NCBI RefSeq assembly: GCF_014637085.1
Contig: NZ_BMEU01000004.1
Location: 1 to 64,000, forward strand
Length of the DNA: 64,000 nucleotides
DNA from: Comamonas phosphati
GTDB lineage: Bacteria > Pseudomonadota > Gammaproteobacteria > Burkholderiales > Burkholderiaceae_C
Direction: 5' to 3'
Position numbers and translations under genes: made by a program. The stretch's first letter is position 1, and every line of letters starts with the position of its first letter. Shown piece by piece: positions 7,102-16,755 of the stretch. The notes beneath the pieces were generated by a model that searched no databases, had not been told where the DNA came from, and saw only the letters and a program-made list of their open reading frames with translations.

Positions 7102-7905
7102 TCACATCATCGAAAAATCGCGCTCGAAGCGCTGTAAGTGCTGGCCGCCATCGACCAGCAGGGTGGTTCCTGTCATCGCCCGGTTTTCCAGCGCGAAGCA
7201 CACGGCGGCGGCGATGTCCTCGGCGCTGGAGGAGCGTCCCAGCGGGCTCATGGCATGCAGCTGCTCGAAGCGCTCCTGGCTCAGCAGGTGGCTGGTCAGC
7301 GTGAGGCCCGGCGCCACGCCGACCACGCGCACGCGCGGCGCCAGGGCCAGGGCCAGCATGGTATTGGCCGCCTCCAGCGCCGCCTTGGACAGCGTGTAGC
7401 TCAGAAAGTCCGGATTCTGGTTCCAGAGCTTCTGGTCCAGCACGTTGACCACGGCACCTTGGATGGGTTCGACCTGCTCGGCCGGTTCGCCTTCGGCCGC
7501 AGCCCGCTCACCGAGGTGGGCGTGCAGCGCCTGGGCCAGCAGGATGGGCGCGCCGGTATTGCTGCGCAGATGCGCCTCCAGCGCCGCATAGCCGAAGCTT
7601 TGCACGTCGTCATGCTCGAACAGCGAGGCGTTGTTGACCACGGCGTCGAGGCGGCCGAAGTGCTGCACCACGCGCGGCACCAGGGCGCGCACCGCGTCCT
7701 CGTCGAGGAAATCCGCATCAAAAGCCGCGCTATTTACCGACAGCTCCGCGCAGGCTGCTACGGTTTCGAGAGCATCCTGCTGGGAGCCGCGGTAATGCAC
7801 GGCCACCTGCCAGCCGGCACGGGCCAGGGCCAGGGCCATGTCGCGTCCCAGGCGGCGGGCGGCGCCGGTCACCAGGACAGTGCGTGTTCGGGCAAGGGAG
7901 GACAT
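7102..7905 (-). CDS. FolM-like pteridine reductase (SDR family)
   Basis: Encodes 267 residues of a short-chain dehydrogenase. The nucleotide motif is TGAARRLG at 13-20, NNAS lies near 91-94, and the active-site set is D157, Y170 and K174. Asp in place of the usual SDR serine, plus the Arg after the glycine motif, is the pattern of PTR1/FolM pteridine reductases that use NADPH. Location beside folB supports a role in reducing dihydro- to tetrahydropterins. ATG at 7905 was chosen over the longer frame, which would run into the divergent methyltransferase gene. The folate role is an inference. Confidence 0.82.
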   Translation of the reverse strand: MSSLARTRTVLVTGAARRLGRDMALALARAGWQVAVHYRGSQQDALETVAACAELSVNSAAFDADFLDEDAVRALVPRVVQHFGRLDAVVNNASLFEHDDVQSFGYAALEAHLRSNTGAPILLAQALHAHLGERAAAEGEPAEQVEPIQGAVVNVLDQKLWNQNPDFLSYTLSKAALEAANTMLALALAPRVRVVGVAPGLTLTSHLLSQERFEQLHAMSPLGRSSSAEDIAAAVCFALENRAMTGTTLLVDGGQHLQRFERDFSMM

Positions 7906-7907
7906 TC

Positions 7908-9029
7908 GTGGACAATGCGGGTGTGACGACAGAACCCTCAAGTTTAACGAGCGCCTTGCAATCGCGTATTGCGCAGGCAATTGCCGCAGCGGGCGGCTGG
8001 CTGCCTTTCGACCAGTTCATGGCGCTGGCGCTGTATGCGCCGGGCCTGGGCTACTACGCCAACGAGACGGCCAAATTCGGGGTCTTGCCCGAGTCGGGCA
8101 GCGACTTCGTGACGGCGCCGGAGATCTCCCCCATCTTCGGCCAGCTGGTGGCCGCACAACTGGCCGAGGCCCTGGACCGGACAAACACCCACGAAATCTG
8201 GGAGTTTGGCGCCGGCACGGGCGCGCTGGCCCTGCAGATCCTGGATGAACTGGCCGCCATGGGGCGCCTGCCCGCGCGCTACACCATCGTCGACCTCTCG
8301 GGCACGCTGCGCGCGCGCCAGCGGCTCAGGCTGACCCCATACGGGCACCTGGTGCGCTGGGTGGATGCGCTGCCCGAGGCCATGGAAGGCGTGATCGTGG
8401 GCAACGAGGTGCTGGACGCCATGCCCGTGCAGTTGCTGCAGCGCACCAAGGGCCAGTGGTTCGAACGCGGCGTGGTGGTGCAGGGCGACGCTTTCGCCTG
8501 GGAAGACCGGCCCACCGAGCTGCGCCCGCCCGTGGACATAGCCGGCCCGCACGACTATCTGACCGAGATCCACCGCCAGGGCGAGGCCTTCATCCACACC
8601 CTGGGCGAAAAGCTAGCTCGCGGCGCAGCCTTATTCATCGACTACGGTTTTGGCGAGAGTGAGTACTACCACCAGCAGCGTCACATGGGCACGCTGGTCT
8701 GCCACCATCAGCACCAGGTGGACAGCGATCCGCTGGTGCTGGCGGGCCTCAAGGACATCACGGCCCACGTCAACTTCACGGGCACGGCCGTGGCCGCGCA
8801 GGAGGCGGGCTTCGAGGTGCTGGGCTATACCAGCCAGGCCCACTTCCTCATCAACTGCGGCCTGGCGCCCAGGATGGACGCGGCCAACCTCAAGGCCCGC
8901 TCCATGGCCTCCAAGCTGGTGATGGAGCACGAAATGGGCGAGTTGTTCAAGGTCATCGCCCTGTCCAAGGGCGTGGCGCCCTGGGCGCCGCTGGGCTTTG
9001 TGCGCGGCGACCGCACGCACCGGCTGTAA
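7908..9029 (+). CDS. MidA/NDUFAF7-like SAM-dependent methyltransferase (DUF185)
   Basis: Encodes 373 residues. Conserved elements are GYYANETAKFG, DFVTAPEISPIFGQL, the SAM-binding EFGAGTGALA at about 95-104, and FIDYGFGESEYYH. These are features of the DUF185 family, whose mitochondrial member NDUFAF7 methylates an arginine of complex I. The bacterial substrate is unknown. GTG at 7908 was chosen because GGGAGG lies six bases upstream; it starts only two bases from the divergent reductase gene, so the two promoters must overlap coding sequence. Confidence 0.88.
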   Translation: MDNAGVTTEPSSLTSALQSRIAQAIAAAGGWLPFDQFMALALYAPGLGYYANETAKFGVLPESGSDFVTAPEISPIFGQLVAAQLAEALDRTNTHEIWEFGAGTGALALQILDELAAMGRLPARYTIVDLSGTLRARQRLRLTPYGHLVRWVDALPEAMEGVIVGNEVLDAMPVQLLQRTKGQWFERGVVVQGDAFAWEDRPTELRPPVDIAGPHDYLTEIHRQGEAFIHTLGEKLARGAALFIDYGFGESEYYHQQRHMGTLVCHHQHQVDSDPLVLAGLKDITAHVNFTGTAVAAQEAGFEVLGYTSQAHFLINCGLAPRMDAANLKARSMASKLVMEHEMGELFKVIALSKGVAPWAPLGFVRGDRTHRL

Positions 9030-9043
9030 TCCGGGCCGCACCC

Positions 9044-9244
9044 ATGATTCGCTGGTTGATCGTCATTTTTCTGGCCTTGCTGCTCATCAACGGCCTGCAT
9101 GCCTGGCTGGAGCGCATAGGCCTGGGGCGCCTGCCCGGCGACTTCCGCTTCCGCCTGTTCGGGCGGGAGTTCTTTCTGCCCGTGGCCAGCACCGTGGTGC
9201 TGAGCCTGGTGGCCGCGCTGATCGCACGCTTTGTGAAACTCTGA
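9044..9244 (+). CDS. DUF2905 small inner-membrane protein
   Basis: Encodes 66 residues with two hydrophobic segments (about 3-20 and 44-62) around the polar stretch GLGRLPGDFRFRLFGREF. The RLPGDF motif is the mark of the DUF2905 family. Function unknown. It lies 14 bases after the methyltransferase gene and is probably co-transcribed. Confidence 0.9.
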   Translation: MIRWLIVIFLALLLINGLHAWLERIGLGRLPGDFRFRLFGREFFLPVASTVVLSLVAALIARFVKL

Positions 9245-9356
9245 GTTTCCGTCATCGGCACCTGCTCGGGCTTGAATCCCGGTGCACCGGCTGCACATGG
9301 AGGGAATGCGGCAAGGCCATGCGGATGGCTGCCGCGTCCGAATGAGAAAGGCTCCC

Positions 9357-9797
9357 ATGTCCGATTCACTGCACTATGTCTGCCCCCACTGCCACATGAC
9401 CAACCGCATTGCGCTGGACCAGCTTGGCAACCAGCCCAACTGCGGCAGCTGCCATCAGCCCCTGGTGACCGGCGAGCCCGTCGCGCTGGACGCGGACAGC
9501 TTCGCCAAGCACACGGGCCGCAGCCAACTGCCCGTGGTGGTGGACTTCTGGGCGCCCTGGTGCGGTCCCTGCCGCATGATGGCGCCGGGCTTTGCCCAGG
9601 CCGCCAAGACCCTGGCCGGCCAGGCCCAGTTCGCCAAGCTCGATACCGAAGCCCATCCCCAGGCCGCTGCACCCTTCGGCATCCGCAGCATCCCCACCAT
9701 GGTGGTGTTCCAGGAAGGCCGCGAGCTGGGCCGCATCTCGGGCGCGCTGCCGCCCGGAGAGATCGTGCGCTGGGTGCAATCTGTGGTCACCCCCTGA
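9357..9797 (+). CDS. trxC: Thioredoxin 2 (TrxC) with N-terminal zinc ribbon
   Basis: Encodes 146 residues. The zinc ribbon uses C9, C12, C29 and C32, and the thioredoxin active site is W-C69-G-P-C72. This layout is specific to TrxC, a cytoplasmic disulfide reductase linked to oxidative stress. ATG at 9357 starts just before the zinc ribbon; earlier Met codons in the frame have no homology. The last residues, T-P and the stop TGA, are formed by the first bases of a type-1 repeat. Confidence 0.94.
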   Translation: MSDSLHYVCPHCHMTNRIALDQLGNQPNCGSCHQPLVTGEPVALDADSFAKHTGRSQLPVVVDFWAPWCGPCRMMAPGFAQAAKTLAGQAQFAKLDTEAHPQAAAPFGIRSIPTMVVFQEGRELGRISGALPPGEIVRWVQSVVTP

Positions 9798-9878
9798 GCC
9801 GCTGCACGGCTTCCCCCTCTCTCTTCGGGAGGGGGACGACATCCTCGCTGCGGGGCGGCCCTTGCTCGATGTCTCTTG
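9789..9878 (+). repeat. Type-1 GC-rich repeat copy behind trxC
   Basis: Starts ACCCCCTGAGCCGCTGC, inner hairpin CCCCCTC/GAGGGGG, then GACGACATCCTCGCTGCGGGG and CGGCCCTTGCTCG. The conserved TGA in its first bases is the stop codon of trxC. It fills most of the gap to the convergent cca gene. Confidence 0.85.
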
Positions 9879-9924
9879 CGAAAGAGGCGGTGCATGTGCA
9901 AGCGGGTGGCTCGGCAGCTTGCAA

Positions 9925-11181
9925 CTAAATTTCCTGGTTGGTTAGCCAGTCCGCCACTGCCTGCTCGCGTGCCTTGCCCACCGCATCGCCAATGGCCTTG
10001 CCCTTGAGGCCGCGCTGGGCCGCGGCCTGGGCGATGGGGGCCGTTTCCACGGCCAGGGCAGCCTGCAGGGCGCCGCCCAGGCGCTGGCGCTGCGGGTAGG
10101 CGGCGTCCTCGAAGCCCAGGCGGCCGCGGGCGTCGCATTCGCAGGCGAGGAGGGCCTGCTCGAAGCGCTGGGGCTTGCGCAGGGCGTCGCAGCGCTCGAG
10201 CAGGCGCAGCAGGGCGGCGGCATTGAGTTCGCCGCTGCGGTGGAGGTTGCCGTGCTCGCGCGCGACGAGGTCGGCCAGCTCCCGGCATTCATTGGGCACG
10301 CGCCAGCGCTCGCAGACCGGCTGGAGCAGGCGGGCGCTGCGCTGCTCGTGGCCGATGTGGCGCGGCAGAACCTCGGCCGGCGTGGTGCCCTTGCCGAAGT
10401 CGTGGCACAGGCAGGCAAAGCGCACGGCCAGCGGCGTCTGCAGCCGGGCCGACATGTCCAGCACCATCATGGCGTGCACGCCGCTGTCCACCTCGGGGTG
10501 GTACTCGGCGCGCTGGGGCACGCCCCAGAGGCGGTTGAGCTCGGGCAGCAGCACGGCCAGCGCGCCGCATTCGCGCAGGATGCCGAACATGCGCGAGGGC
10601 TGCGCCTCCATCAGGCCGCGGCTGATTTCCTGCCAGATGCGTTCGGGCACCAGGGCGTCGACCTCGCCGGCCGCCACCATCTCGCGCATGAGCTGCATGG
10701 TTTCCGGCGCCACCGTGAATTCGGTGAAGCGCGCCGCAAAGCGGGCCAGGCGCAGTATGCGCACCGGGTCCTCGCGAAAGGCCTCCGTCACGTGGCGCAG
10801 CACCCGGTCGCGCAGGTCGCGCTGCCCGTGATAAGGGTCAAAAAGCTCGCTGGCGCTTTCCCACTCTGCGGGGGCAGCTATGGCATTGATGGTGAGGTCG
10901 CGCCGGGCCAGGTCTTCTTCCAGCGTCACGTCGGCCGAGGTGTGGACGGTGAAGCCCCGGTAGCCCACGCCGGACTTGCGCTCGGTGCGCGCCAGCGCGT
11001 ATTCCTCATGGGTGTCGGGGTGCAAAAAGACGGGGAAGTCGCGCCCCACGGGGACGAAGCCGCGTGCGGCCATCTGCTCGGGTGTGGCGCCGACGACCAC
11101 CCAGTCCGTGTCGTTCACCGGCAGGCCCAGCAACTGGTCGCGCACCGCTCCGCCGACTTGGTAGACCTTGATTTCGCTCAT
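9925..11181 (-). CDS. cca: Multifunctional CCA protein (tRNA nucleotidyltransferase)
   Basis: Encodes 418 residues. N-terminal signatures are GGAVRD (10-15) and the catalytic D24-x-D26 in NDTDW; RRDLTIN follows near 92, and an HD phosphohydrolase domain with CHDFGKG near 250. It repairs or adds the 3' CCA of tRNAs; the HD domain gives phosphatase and phosphodiesterase activities in the E. coli type. Between TINAIA and FDPYHG there is a short extra stretch ([11 protein letters not shown]) whose DNA (about 10848-10893) looks like a decayed family-2 repeat. Confidence 0.95.
   Translation of the reverse strand: MSEIKVYQVGGAVRDQLLGLPVNDTDWVVVGATPEQMAARGFVPVGRDFPVFLHPDTHEEYALARTERKSGVGYRGFTVHTSADVTLEEDLARRDLTINAIAAPAEWESASELFDPYHGQRDLRDRVLRHVTEAFREDPVRILRLARFAARFTEFTVAPETMQLMREMVAAGEVDALVPERIWQEISRGLMEAQPSRMFGILRECGALAVLLPELNRLWGVPQRAEYHPEVDSGVHAMMVLDMSARLQTPLAVRFACLCHDFGKGTTPAEVLPRHIGHEQRSARLLQPVCERWRVPNECRELADLVAREHGNLHRSGELNAAALLRLLERCDALRKPQRFEQALLACECDARGRLGFEDAAYPQRQRLGGALQAALAVETAPIAQAAAQRGLKGKAIGDAVGKAREQAVADWLTNQEI
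10848..10893 (-). repeat. Decayed family-2 repeat inside cca
   Basis: The stretch reads, on the minus strand, ATAGCTGCCCCCGC, then AAGCGCCAGCGAGC and TTTTT. This fits the arms of the AT-rich hairpin repeats seen between genes in this window. It lies in frame and adds a few residues relative to the E. coli enzyme. The match is by eye. Confidence 0.4.
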
Positions 11182-11280
11182 GCCGCAATGGTAGTGCCAG
11201 CCCGTGACCGCCCACGCTTGATACCGTGACCACTGCGGGCACGGTCTGGCGCGAACGCTGAATCCACGGGGAACACGTTC

Positions 11281-11964
11281 TCAGGGCTGGGAACGATAGG
11301 GCTCTTCGAAGGGGCGGAAGTCGTGCTCGGCCAGCGCCGCCTGTACCCATTCCTGCACGGCGGGCAGGTCGCGCACGCGCTGCACATAGGCCTGGACCAC
11401 GGGTGAGGTGGGCAGGGCGTAGGTGATCAGGCGCATGCAGACCGGGGCGAAGAAGGCGTCCACGATGCCGAACTGCTCAAACAGCATGGGCCCCTTGGCC
11501 TGGGTCAGCAGCGGCGTCCACAGCGTTTCCAGCCGCCGCACGTCCTCGCGCAGGCCCGGGTTGTCGGCCCACAGGCGGGCGCCGACTTCGGGCAGCTGGG
11601 CCTCGATGTTCATGGGGCACAGGCTGCGCAGCGTGGTGAAGCTGCTGTGCATCTCGGCCGCCATGCAGCGGGCCTGGGTGCGCGCGAGCACCTGCTGGGG
11701 CCACAGATGCTTTTCGGGGAATTTCTCGGCCAGGTATTCGCTGATGGCCAGGCTGTCCCAGACGGACAGGCCTTCGTCGACGAGCACGGGCACCTTGCCG
11801 GCGGCCGAGACGGCCTGCAGGCGCTGCTTGAAGTCGGAGTCTGGCGCGAAGCTGTCGAAGCGCAGCTTCACTTCCTCGAAGGCGATGCCGGCCTGGCGCA
11901 TCAGCACCCAGGGGCGCATGGACCAGGACGAGTAGTTCTTGTTGCCGATGTAGAGGGTGAGCAT
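11281..11964 (-). CDS. Glutathione S-transferase family protein
   Basis: Encodes 227 residues. The thioredoxin-like N-domain has [15 protein letters not shown] at 5-19 with the likely glutathione-activating serine, and [23 protein letters not shown] near 60-82; an all-helical C-domain follows. Cytoplasmic; substrate unknown. ATG at 11964 begins the fold. It diverges from queC. Confidence 0.92.
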   Translation of the reverse strand: MLTLYIGNKNYSSWSMRPWVLMRQAGIAFEEVKLRFDSFAPDSDFKQRLQAVSAAGKVPVLVDEGLSVWDSLAISEYLAEKFPEKHLWPQQVLARTQARCMAAEMHSSFTTLRSLCPMNIEAQLPEVGARLWADNPGLREDVRRLETLWTPLLTQAKGPMLFEQFGIVDAFFAPVCMRLITYALPTSPVVQAYVQRVRDLPAVQEWVQAALAEHDFRPFEEPYRSQP

Positions 11965-12070
11965 GGAGTGGCTCCTGTCAAAAAAACGCGGAAACGCCGC
12001 CAGCTTAGCAAGAGTGGACGGGATGTCCATGCCGGTGCGCAGCCAGCCCGGCAATGTTGTAATCCGGCCC

Positions 12071-12835
12071 ATGTCCGAATCGTCTTCTCCATTGTCCCGC
12101 CCCGATGCCGCCACGACGCCCGGCGCCGGCCGCCACAAGGCCGCGCTGGTGCTGTTTTCCGGCGGCCAGGATTCCACCACCTGCCTGGCCCAGGCCCTGA
12201 CCCTGTTCGAGCGCGTGGAGACGCTGGGCTTCGACTACGGCCAGCGCCATGACGTGGAAATGCGGGTGCGCCTCGATGTGCGCAAGGCGATGGCCGCGCG
12301 CTTTCCCCAGTGGGCGCCGCGCCTGGGCGAGGACCATGTGCTGTCGCTGGACGTGCTCAAGCAGATCGGCGGCTCGTCCCTCACCGAGGACGTGGCCTTT
12401 GCCATGCAGGCCGACGGCCTGCCCAACACCTTTGTGCCGGGGCGCAATCTGCTGTTCCTCACGCTGGCGGGCGCACTGGCCTACCGGCGCGGCCTGTCCG
12501 TGATCGTCACCGGGGTCTGCGAAACCGATTATTCGGGCTACCCCGACTGCCGCGACGACACCATGAAGGCCCAGCAACTGGCGCTGAGCCTGGGCCTGGC
12601 CCAGCGCCTGCGCATCGACACGCCGCTGATGTGGCTGGACAAGGCCCAGACCTGGCAGCTGGCCCAGGACCTGGGTGGCGAAGCGCTGGTGGAGCTGATC
12701 CGCACCGAAACCCATACCTGCTACCAGGGCGTGCGCGACGTGCTGCACGACTGGGGCTACGGCTGCGGCGCCTGCCCGGCCTGCGAGCTGCGGGCCAAGG
12801 GCTGGACGCAGTGGCACGCATGGCACGCGGCCTGA
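12071..12835 (+). CDS. queC: 7-cyano-7-deazaguanine synthase QueC
   Basis: Encodes 254 residues. The ATP-binding SGGQDSTT lies at 30-37 and the zinc site near the C-terminus uses C217, C232, C235 and C238. It converts 7-carboxy-7-deazaguanine to preQ0 for queuosine synthesis. ATG at 12071 was chosen: the first 20 residues are Ser/Pro-rich and the homology starts at about residue 22. No preQ1 riboswitch was recognised in the 106-base leader. Confidence 0.94.
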   Translation: MSESSSPLSRPDAATTPGAGRHKAALVLFSGGQDSTTCLAQALTLFERVETLGFDYGQRHDVEMRVRLDVRKAMAARFPQWAPRLGEDHVLSLDVLKQIGGSSLTEDVAFAMQADGLPNTFVPGRNLLFLTLAGALAYRRGLSVIVTGVCETDYSGYPDCRDDTMKAQQLALSLGLAQRLRIDTPLMWLDKAQTWQLAQDLGGEALVELIRTETHTCYQGVRDVLHDWGYGCGACPACELRAKGWTQWHAWHAA

Positions 12836-12850
12836 GCGCCGCCTGACCGC

Positions 12851-13441
12851 TTACTTTCCTGGCAGCCCGGGCACGGGCCAGACCACGCCGTTGTCGTTGA
12901 GGATGGCGTCCAGCGGCTGGTCGTGGGGCTCGGGCTCGAAATCGTCCAGATAGCTTTCCGCATAGCCCAGGCCCACGGTGAACGGGCGGGGCTGCAGCTG
13001 GGCCAGCGTGCGGTCGTAAAAGCCCCCGCCGTAGCCCAGGCGATAGCCGCCGCCGCCATAGCCCACGCAGGGCACGAAGAGGAGGGAGGGGGCCAGGACT
13101 TCCGTGTCCTTGGGCTTGGGAATGCCGTAGGCGTCCTCCTCCATGGGGCAGCCCGGATACCAGGCATGAAAGCTGAGCGTCTTACGCTGCTTATCGATGA
13201 CCGGGAGGCCGATCCTGCGTCGTTGTGGAGTACCCTGTAGCTCGCCATCTTCCTTCCAGCGATGCAATGCGGGCAGAGGGTCGAACTCTCCCTTGATGGG
13301 CCAGTAGGCCCCGATCACGGTGTCAGGGCGGTCTATCAGCCAAAAGCGCATCACCTGCTGCAGGGCGTGAGCGCGCTGCAGGCGGTCGGGAAGGTTGAGG
13401 CGCTGGTCAATCAACGTGCGGCGCAAAGCTGCTTTGTCCAT
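12851..13441 (-). CDS. 5-formyltetrahydrofolate cyclo-ligase
   Basis: Encodes 196 residues. Start MDKAALRRTLIDQRL, then IGAYWPIKGEFDPLP, LPVIDKQRKTLSFHAW and the ATP-binding GYGGGFYDRTLA; all are typical of the family (EC 6.3.3.2), which returns 5-formyl-THF to the folate pool. ATG at 13441 is divergent from the transglycosylase start, 15 bases away. It is convergent with queC. Confidence 0.92.
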   Translation of the reverse strand: MDKAALRRTLIDQRLNLPDRLQRAHALQQVMRFWLIDRPDTVIGAYWPIKGEFDPLPALHRWKEDGELQGTPQRRRIGLPVIDKQRKTLSFHAWYPGCPMEEDAYGIPKPKDTEVLAPSLLFVPCVGYGGGGYRLGYGGGFYDRTLAQLQPRPFTVGLGYAESYLDDFEPEPHDQPLDAILNDNGVVWPVPGLPGK

Positions 13442-13456
13442 CAGATAATTTCCTCC

Positions 13457-15436
13457 ATGCACTGGCTGAAGATTTTGACACCGCTTTTGACGGCTTCTTT
13501 CCTGACCGCGGCGACGCCGCTGGCCCAGGCCCAAAACTCGGGCGATGCCATCGTGCTGGAAATGCAGAAAGCGTTTCGCAAGCGCGACCAGGCCACGCTG
13601 ACCCAGCTGCTGCCGCAGGCCAGCGGCCATCCGCTGGAGCCCTGGGCCGCCTACTGGGAGCTCAGGAACCGCCTGGAGACCGCCGCGCCCGACGAGGTGC
13701 TGGGCTTCATGGCGCGCTATGCCGGCACCTACCAGGAAGACCGCATGCGCAACGACTGGCTGCTGCAGCTGGGCAAGCTGCGCGACTGGACCACCTTCGC
13801 CCAGGTCTACCCCCAGTTTCGCATGCGCGACGACCGCTCCGTCACCTGCTATGCCTTGCTGGCCGACAGCCTGCAGGGCCGCGCGGCACCCAATATGGGC
13901 CAGCAGGTGCGCGAGCTGTGGCTGGCGCAAAAGGACGCCGACGACGGCTGCACGCAGGCTGCCGCCCAGGTGTATGCGCAAAAGCAGCTGACCGACGCCG
14001 ACGTCTGGCGCCGTGCGCGCGTGGCGGTCGAGGCCAACCGCCAGAAGGCCGTGCGCGATGCCGTGGTCATCGTCGCCCCCGACGCGGCCGACCAGGTGGC
14101 GCAGGTGTTCGCCTCGCCGGCCAGGTACCTGTCCGGCCAGAGCAAGGCCCGCGGCCGCGAGCGCAAGGAGCTGGCGCTGCTGGCGCTGATCCGCATGGCG
14201 GTCAGCGATCCCGATGCGGCGGCCACGCAGATCGAAGGCGGCTGGGGCGCCCAGCTGGCCGGCGAGGAGCGCAACTGGGCCTGGGCCGTGGCCGGCAAGC
14301 AGGCGGCGCTCAAGCTCTCGCCCATGGCCGGTAGCTACTTTGCCAAGGCGCGCCGCGACCAGGACCTGAACGACGACCTGCTGGGCTGGAAGGCGCGCGC
14401 CGCGCTGCGCGCCGGCGACTGGAAGAGCGTGCGCCGCGCCATCGACGCCATGGGGCCCGAGCGTACCGACGCGACCTGGGCCTACTGGAAGGCCAAGGCC
14501 ATGCTGGCCGACCGTCCGAACGCCGAGGAGCGCGCCGAGGCCCGCCAGCTGCTGGAGGACACGGCCGGCACGGGCAGCTTCTACGAACAGCTGGCGCTGG
14601 AGGAAATCGGCCAGCGCGTGGCCGCACCGCCCGCGCCGGCACCGCTCACGCGCGAGGAAAAGGCCGCGGCGCGCGCCAATCCGGGCCTGGCGCGCAGCCT
14701 GTACGCCATCCAGATGGGCCTGCGCAGCGAAGGCGTGCGCGAGTGGAACTACACCACCAATCTGCACCAGGGCGGCGGCATGGGCGACCGCGAGCTGCTG
14801 GCCGCGGCCGACCTGGCCTGCGAGCGCCAGGTCTGGGACCGCTGCATCAACACCAGCGAGCGCACCAAGACCTTTGCCGACTGGAACCAGCGCTACCCCA
14901 TGCCCTACCACGACACGGTGCTGGCCAAGGCGCGCGATATCGGGCTGGACCCGGCCTATGTCTACGGCCTGATCCGCCAGGAAAGCCGCTTCATCACGGA
15001 CGCCCGCTCGGGCGTGGGCGCCTCGGGCCTGATGCAGGTCATGCCGGCCACGGCACGCTGGACGGCCAGGAAAATCGGCCTGGCGGGCTTCACCCCCGAC
15101 ATGATCAACGACCGCGACACCAACATCACCATCGGCACCTCCTACCTGAAGCTGGCGCTGGATGATTTCGAGGGCTCCATGGCCCTGGCCGCGGCCGGCT
15201 ACAACGCCGGTCCGGGCCGCCCGCGCAACTGGCGCAACGGGCCGGTGCTCGATGCCGCGATCTGGGCCGAGAACGTGCCCTTCACCGAGACGCGCGACTA
15301 TGTGAAAAAGGTGTTGTCCAACACCACCAACTACGCGGCCCTGATCACCGGCCAGCCGCAGTCGCTCAAGAGCCGCCTGGGCACCGTGGGGCCGCGCCCC
15401 GCCAGCGACGCCGAGACCCTGAAGGATCTGCCCTGA
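13457..15436 (+). CDS. slt: Soluble lytic murein transglycosylase (Slt70-type)
   Basis: Encodes 659 residues. A signal peptide covers about 1-25, a long helical superhelix about 30-480, and the GH23 catalytic domain follows with RQESRF (catalytic E509), GASGLMQVMPATA and AAAGYNAGPGR. It cleaves peptidoglycan glycan strands to 1,6-anhydro products in the periplasm. ATG at 13457 starts the signal peptide. A decayed family-2 repeat follows the gene. Confidence 0.94.
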   Translation: MHWLKILTPLLTASFLTAATPLAQAQNSGDAIVLEMQKAFRKRDQATLTQLLPQASGHPLEPWAAYWELRNRLETAAPDEVLGFMARYAGTYQEDRMRNDWLLQLGKLRDWTTFAQVYPQFRMRDDRSVTCYALLADSLQGRAAPNMGQQVRELWLAQKDADDGCTQAAAQVYAQKQLTDADVWRRARVAVEANRQKAVRDAVVIVAPDAADQVAQVFASPARYLSGQSKARGRERKELALLALIRMAVSDPDAAATQIEGGWGAQLAGEERNWAWAVAGKQAALKLSPMAGSYFAKARRDQDLNDDLLGWKARAALRAGDWKSVRRAIDAMGPERTDATWAYWKAKAMLADRPNAEERAEARQLLEDTAGTGSFYEQLALEEIGQRVAAPPAPAPLTREEKAAARANPGLARSLYAIQMGLRSEGVREWNYTTNLHQGGGMGDRELLAAADLACERQVWDRCINTSERTKTFADWNQRYPMPYHDTVLAKARDIGLDPAYVYGLIRQESRFITDARSGVGASGLMQVMPATARWTARKIGLAGFTPDMINDRDTNITIGTSYLKLALDDFEGSMALAAAGYNAGPGRPRNWRNGPVLDAAIWAENVPFTETRDYVKKVLSNTTNYAALITGQPQSLKSRLGTVGPRPASDAETLKDLP

Positions 15437-15448
15437 AGCATTGCCTTC

Positions 15449-15538
15449 AAAAATAGGAGCGGTTTGCGCTTGTCACGTCTTGATTTCAGGTATTGAAACC
15501 ATTGAAATAAAGTAGCGATGGGTGCTTTGCGCTATTAG
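15449..15538 (+). repeat. Decayed family-2 hairpin repeat
   Basis: The left arm AAAAATAGGAGCGGTTTGCG and CTTGTCA with inner ATTTCAGG match the copy at 2171. The right arm is degraded. It occupies the gap between the convergent slt and MBL-hydrolase genes; no gene is seen here. Confidence 0.55.
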
Positions 15539-15556
15539 ATATGGATGGATTGGTGC

Positions 15557-16522
15557 TTAAAAATTCAGCAGCATCGGAGTTCCGTCGGCGCCAGTCTGCC
15601 TGAGTGCCGCGCCGCTGGCCACCAGGGCGTCGATCAGGCCGTCCAGCCATTGCCGGGCGCTGAGCTCCGCAAAGTAGCGCCGGTGCAGCAGGCCGAAGTA
15701 GGGCGTGGCCTGCACCCAGTCCTGCAGTGCCGGCAGTGGAATGCTTTGCCATTCGAGCAGCTTGTACTTGAGCAGCACCTTGGCGGCATGGCTGGCATGG
15801 CGCCCGGGCGACTGCACAAAGCCGTCGAGCCGCCTGCGGGCTGTGGCCAGGGCCGCGCCTGCATCGGTGAACACGCTGCCATGGCCGGGCACCACGGTCA
15901 GCGGCTGCAGCCGCTCGATCACGTCCAGCGTGGCGGCGACCTCGTCGAAGGCGGCAATGCCTTCGATCTCGGGAAAGACCACGCCAAAGCCGTTTTCCCA
16001 CAAGGCATCGGCCGAGATCAGCGTGCGGCTCTCGGGCTCGAACAGGATGACGGAATGCGGATCGTGGCCGGGCGCCGCGTGCACCTGCCAGCCGCGCCCC
16101 GAGAGCCAGACCGTGCTGCCCGGCTGCAGCACGCCGGTGATCGCAAAGCGCGGGCACTCCTGGCCCGTGGGCCGGTAGCTCAGTGCGGCTTCGTCCCAGG
16201 CGCGGACCTGGGCGGCCTGGCCGGGTGCTATCCAGGTCTGCACCTGTGGATAAGCCGCCTGCAGCGCCGCATTGCCGCCGCAGTGGTCGCTGTGCAGATG
16301 CGTGTTGAGAATGCGCGCCAGCGGCTGGCCCTGCAGCGTGGCCTCGACCAGCGCCAGCGTCTGCGGCGCGTGGACGACATAACCCGTGTCCACCACGGCG
16401 GCGCCGTCGCTATCCCCGTTGCCATTGCCGGGCCGGGCGGCAAAAACGATGTTGTTGGCGGAAAGCCAGCCGCGCTCCAGCACGGTCATGCCGGGCGGCA
16501 GGGTAGGTGGGCAGGCGGACAT
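15557..16522 (-). CDS. MBL-fold metallo-hydrolase
   Basis: Encodes 321 residues. The metal motif T-H75-L-H77-S-D79-H80 is complete; later metal ligands lie in AAPGHDPHS, SADALWE and PGHGSVF. The family includes glyoxalase II-like and beta-lactamase-like hydrolases; the substrate cannot be told. ATG at 16522 was chosen because the open frame further upstream runs through the terminator and both tRNA genes. Confidence 0.88.
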   Translation of the reverse strand: MSACPPTLPPGMTVLERGWLSANNIVFAARPGNGNGDSDGAAVVDTGYVVHAPQTLALVEATLQGQPLARILNTHLHSDHCGGNAALQAAYPQVQTWIAPGQAAQVRAWDEAALSYRPTGQECPRFAITGVLQPGSTVWLSGRGWQVHAAPGHDPHSVILFEPESRTLISADALWENGFGVVFPEIEGIAAFDEVAATLDVIERLQPLTVVPGHGSVFTDAGAALATARRRLDGFVQSPGRHASHAAKVLLKYKLLEWQSIPLPALQDWVQATPYFGLLHRRYFAELSARQWLDGLIDALVASGAALRQTGADGTPMLLNF

Positions 16523-16640
16523 CGTGAAATGCGCTGGACGGGGGTATGGAGGGAGAGTACGGCTGCGCACCAGCGTAGCAGATGCTTGCGCCGGCAGAGG
16601 TGCTGTACCGGACATCATGGGCACCGGATGCGCCAAAACA

Positions 16641-16671
16641 AAAAAGCCCCTTGATTGCTCAAGAGGCTTTT
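16641..16671 (-). terminator. Terminator of the tRNA-Val pair
   Basis: On the minus strand AAGCCTCTTGA pairs with TCAAGGGGCTT and is followed by TTTTTTG. It lies directly behind the second tRNA gene. Confidence 0.85.
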
Positions 16672-16674
16672 GAT

Positions 16675-16749
16675 TGGTGCGCGATACATGGATCGAACAT
16701 GTGACCCCTGCCGTGTGAAGGCAGTGCTCTACCGCTGAGCTAATCGCGC
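16675..16749 (-). tRNA. tRNA-Val (anticodon CAC), second copy
   Basis: 75 nt including an encoded CCA. Acceptor GCGCGAT pairs with ATCGCGC; the D-arm TAGCTCAGCGGTAGAGC, the anticodon loop TTCACAC and TTCGATCC in the T-arm are all present. It differs from the first copy mainly in the acceptor stem. Confidence 0.95.
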
Positions 16750-16755
16750 GAAACC

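Noticed and set aside
11965-12070. PreQ1 riboswitch in front of queC
   Set aside because: No preQ1-I or -II core (C-rich loop plus A-rich tail) could be found.
12851-14911. Long minus-strand frame extending the cyclo-ligase gene upstream
   Set aside because: The cyclo-ligase begins at 13441; the upstream part is antisense to slt.
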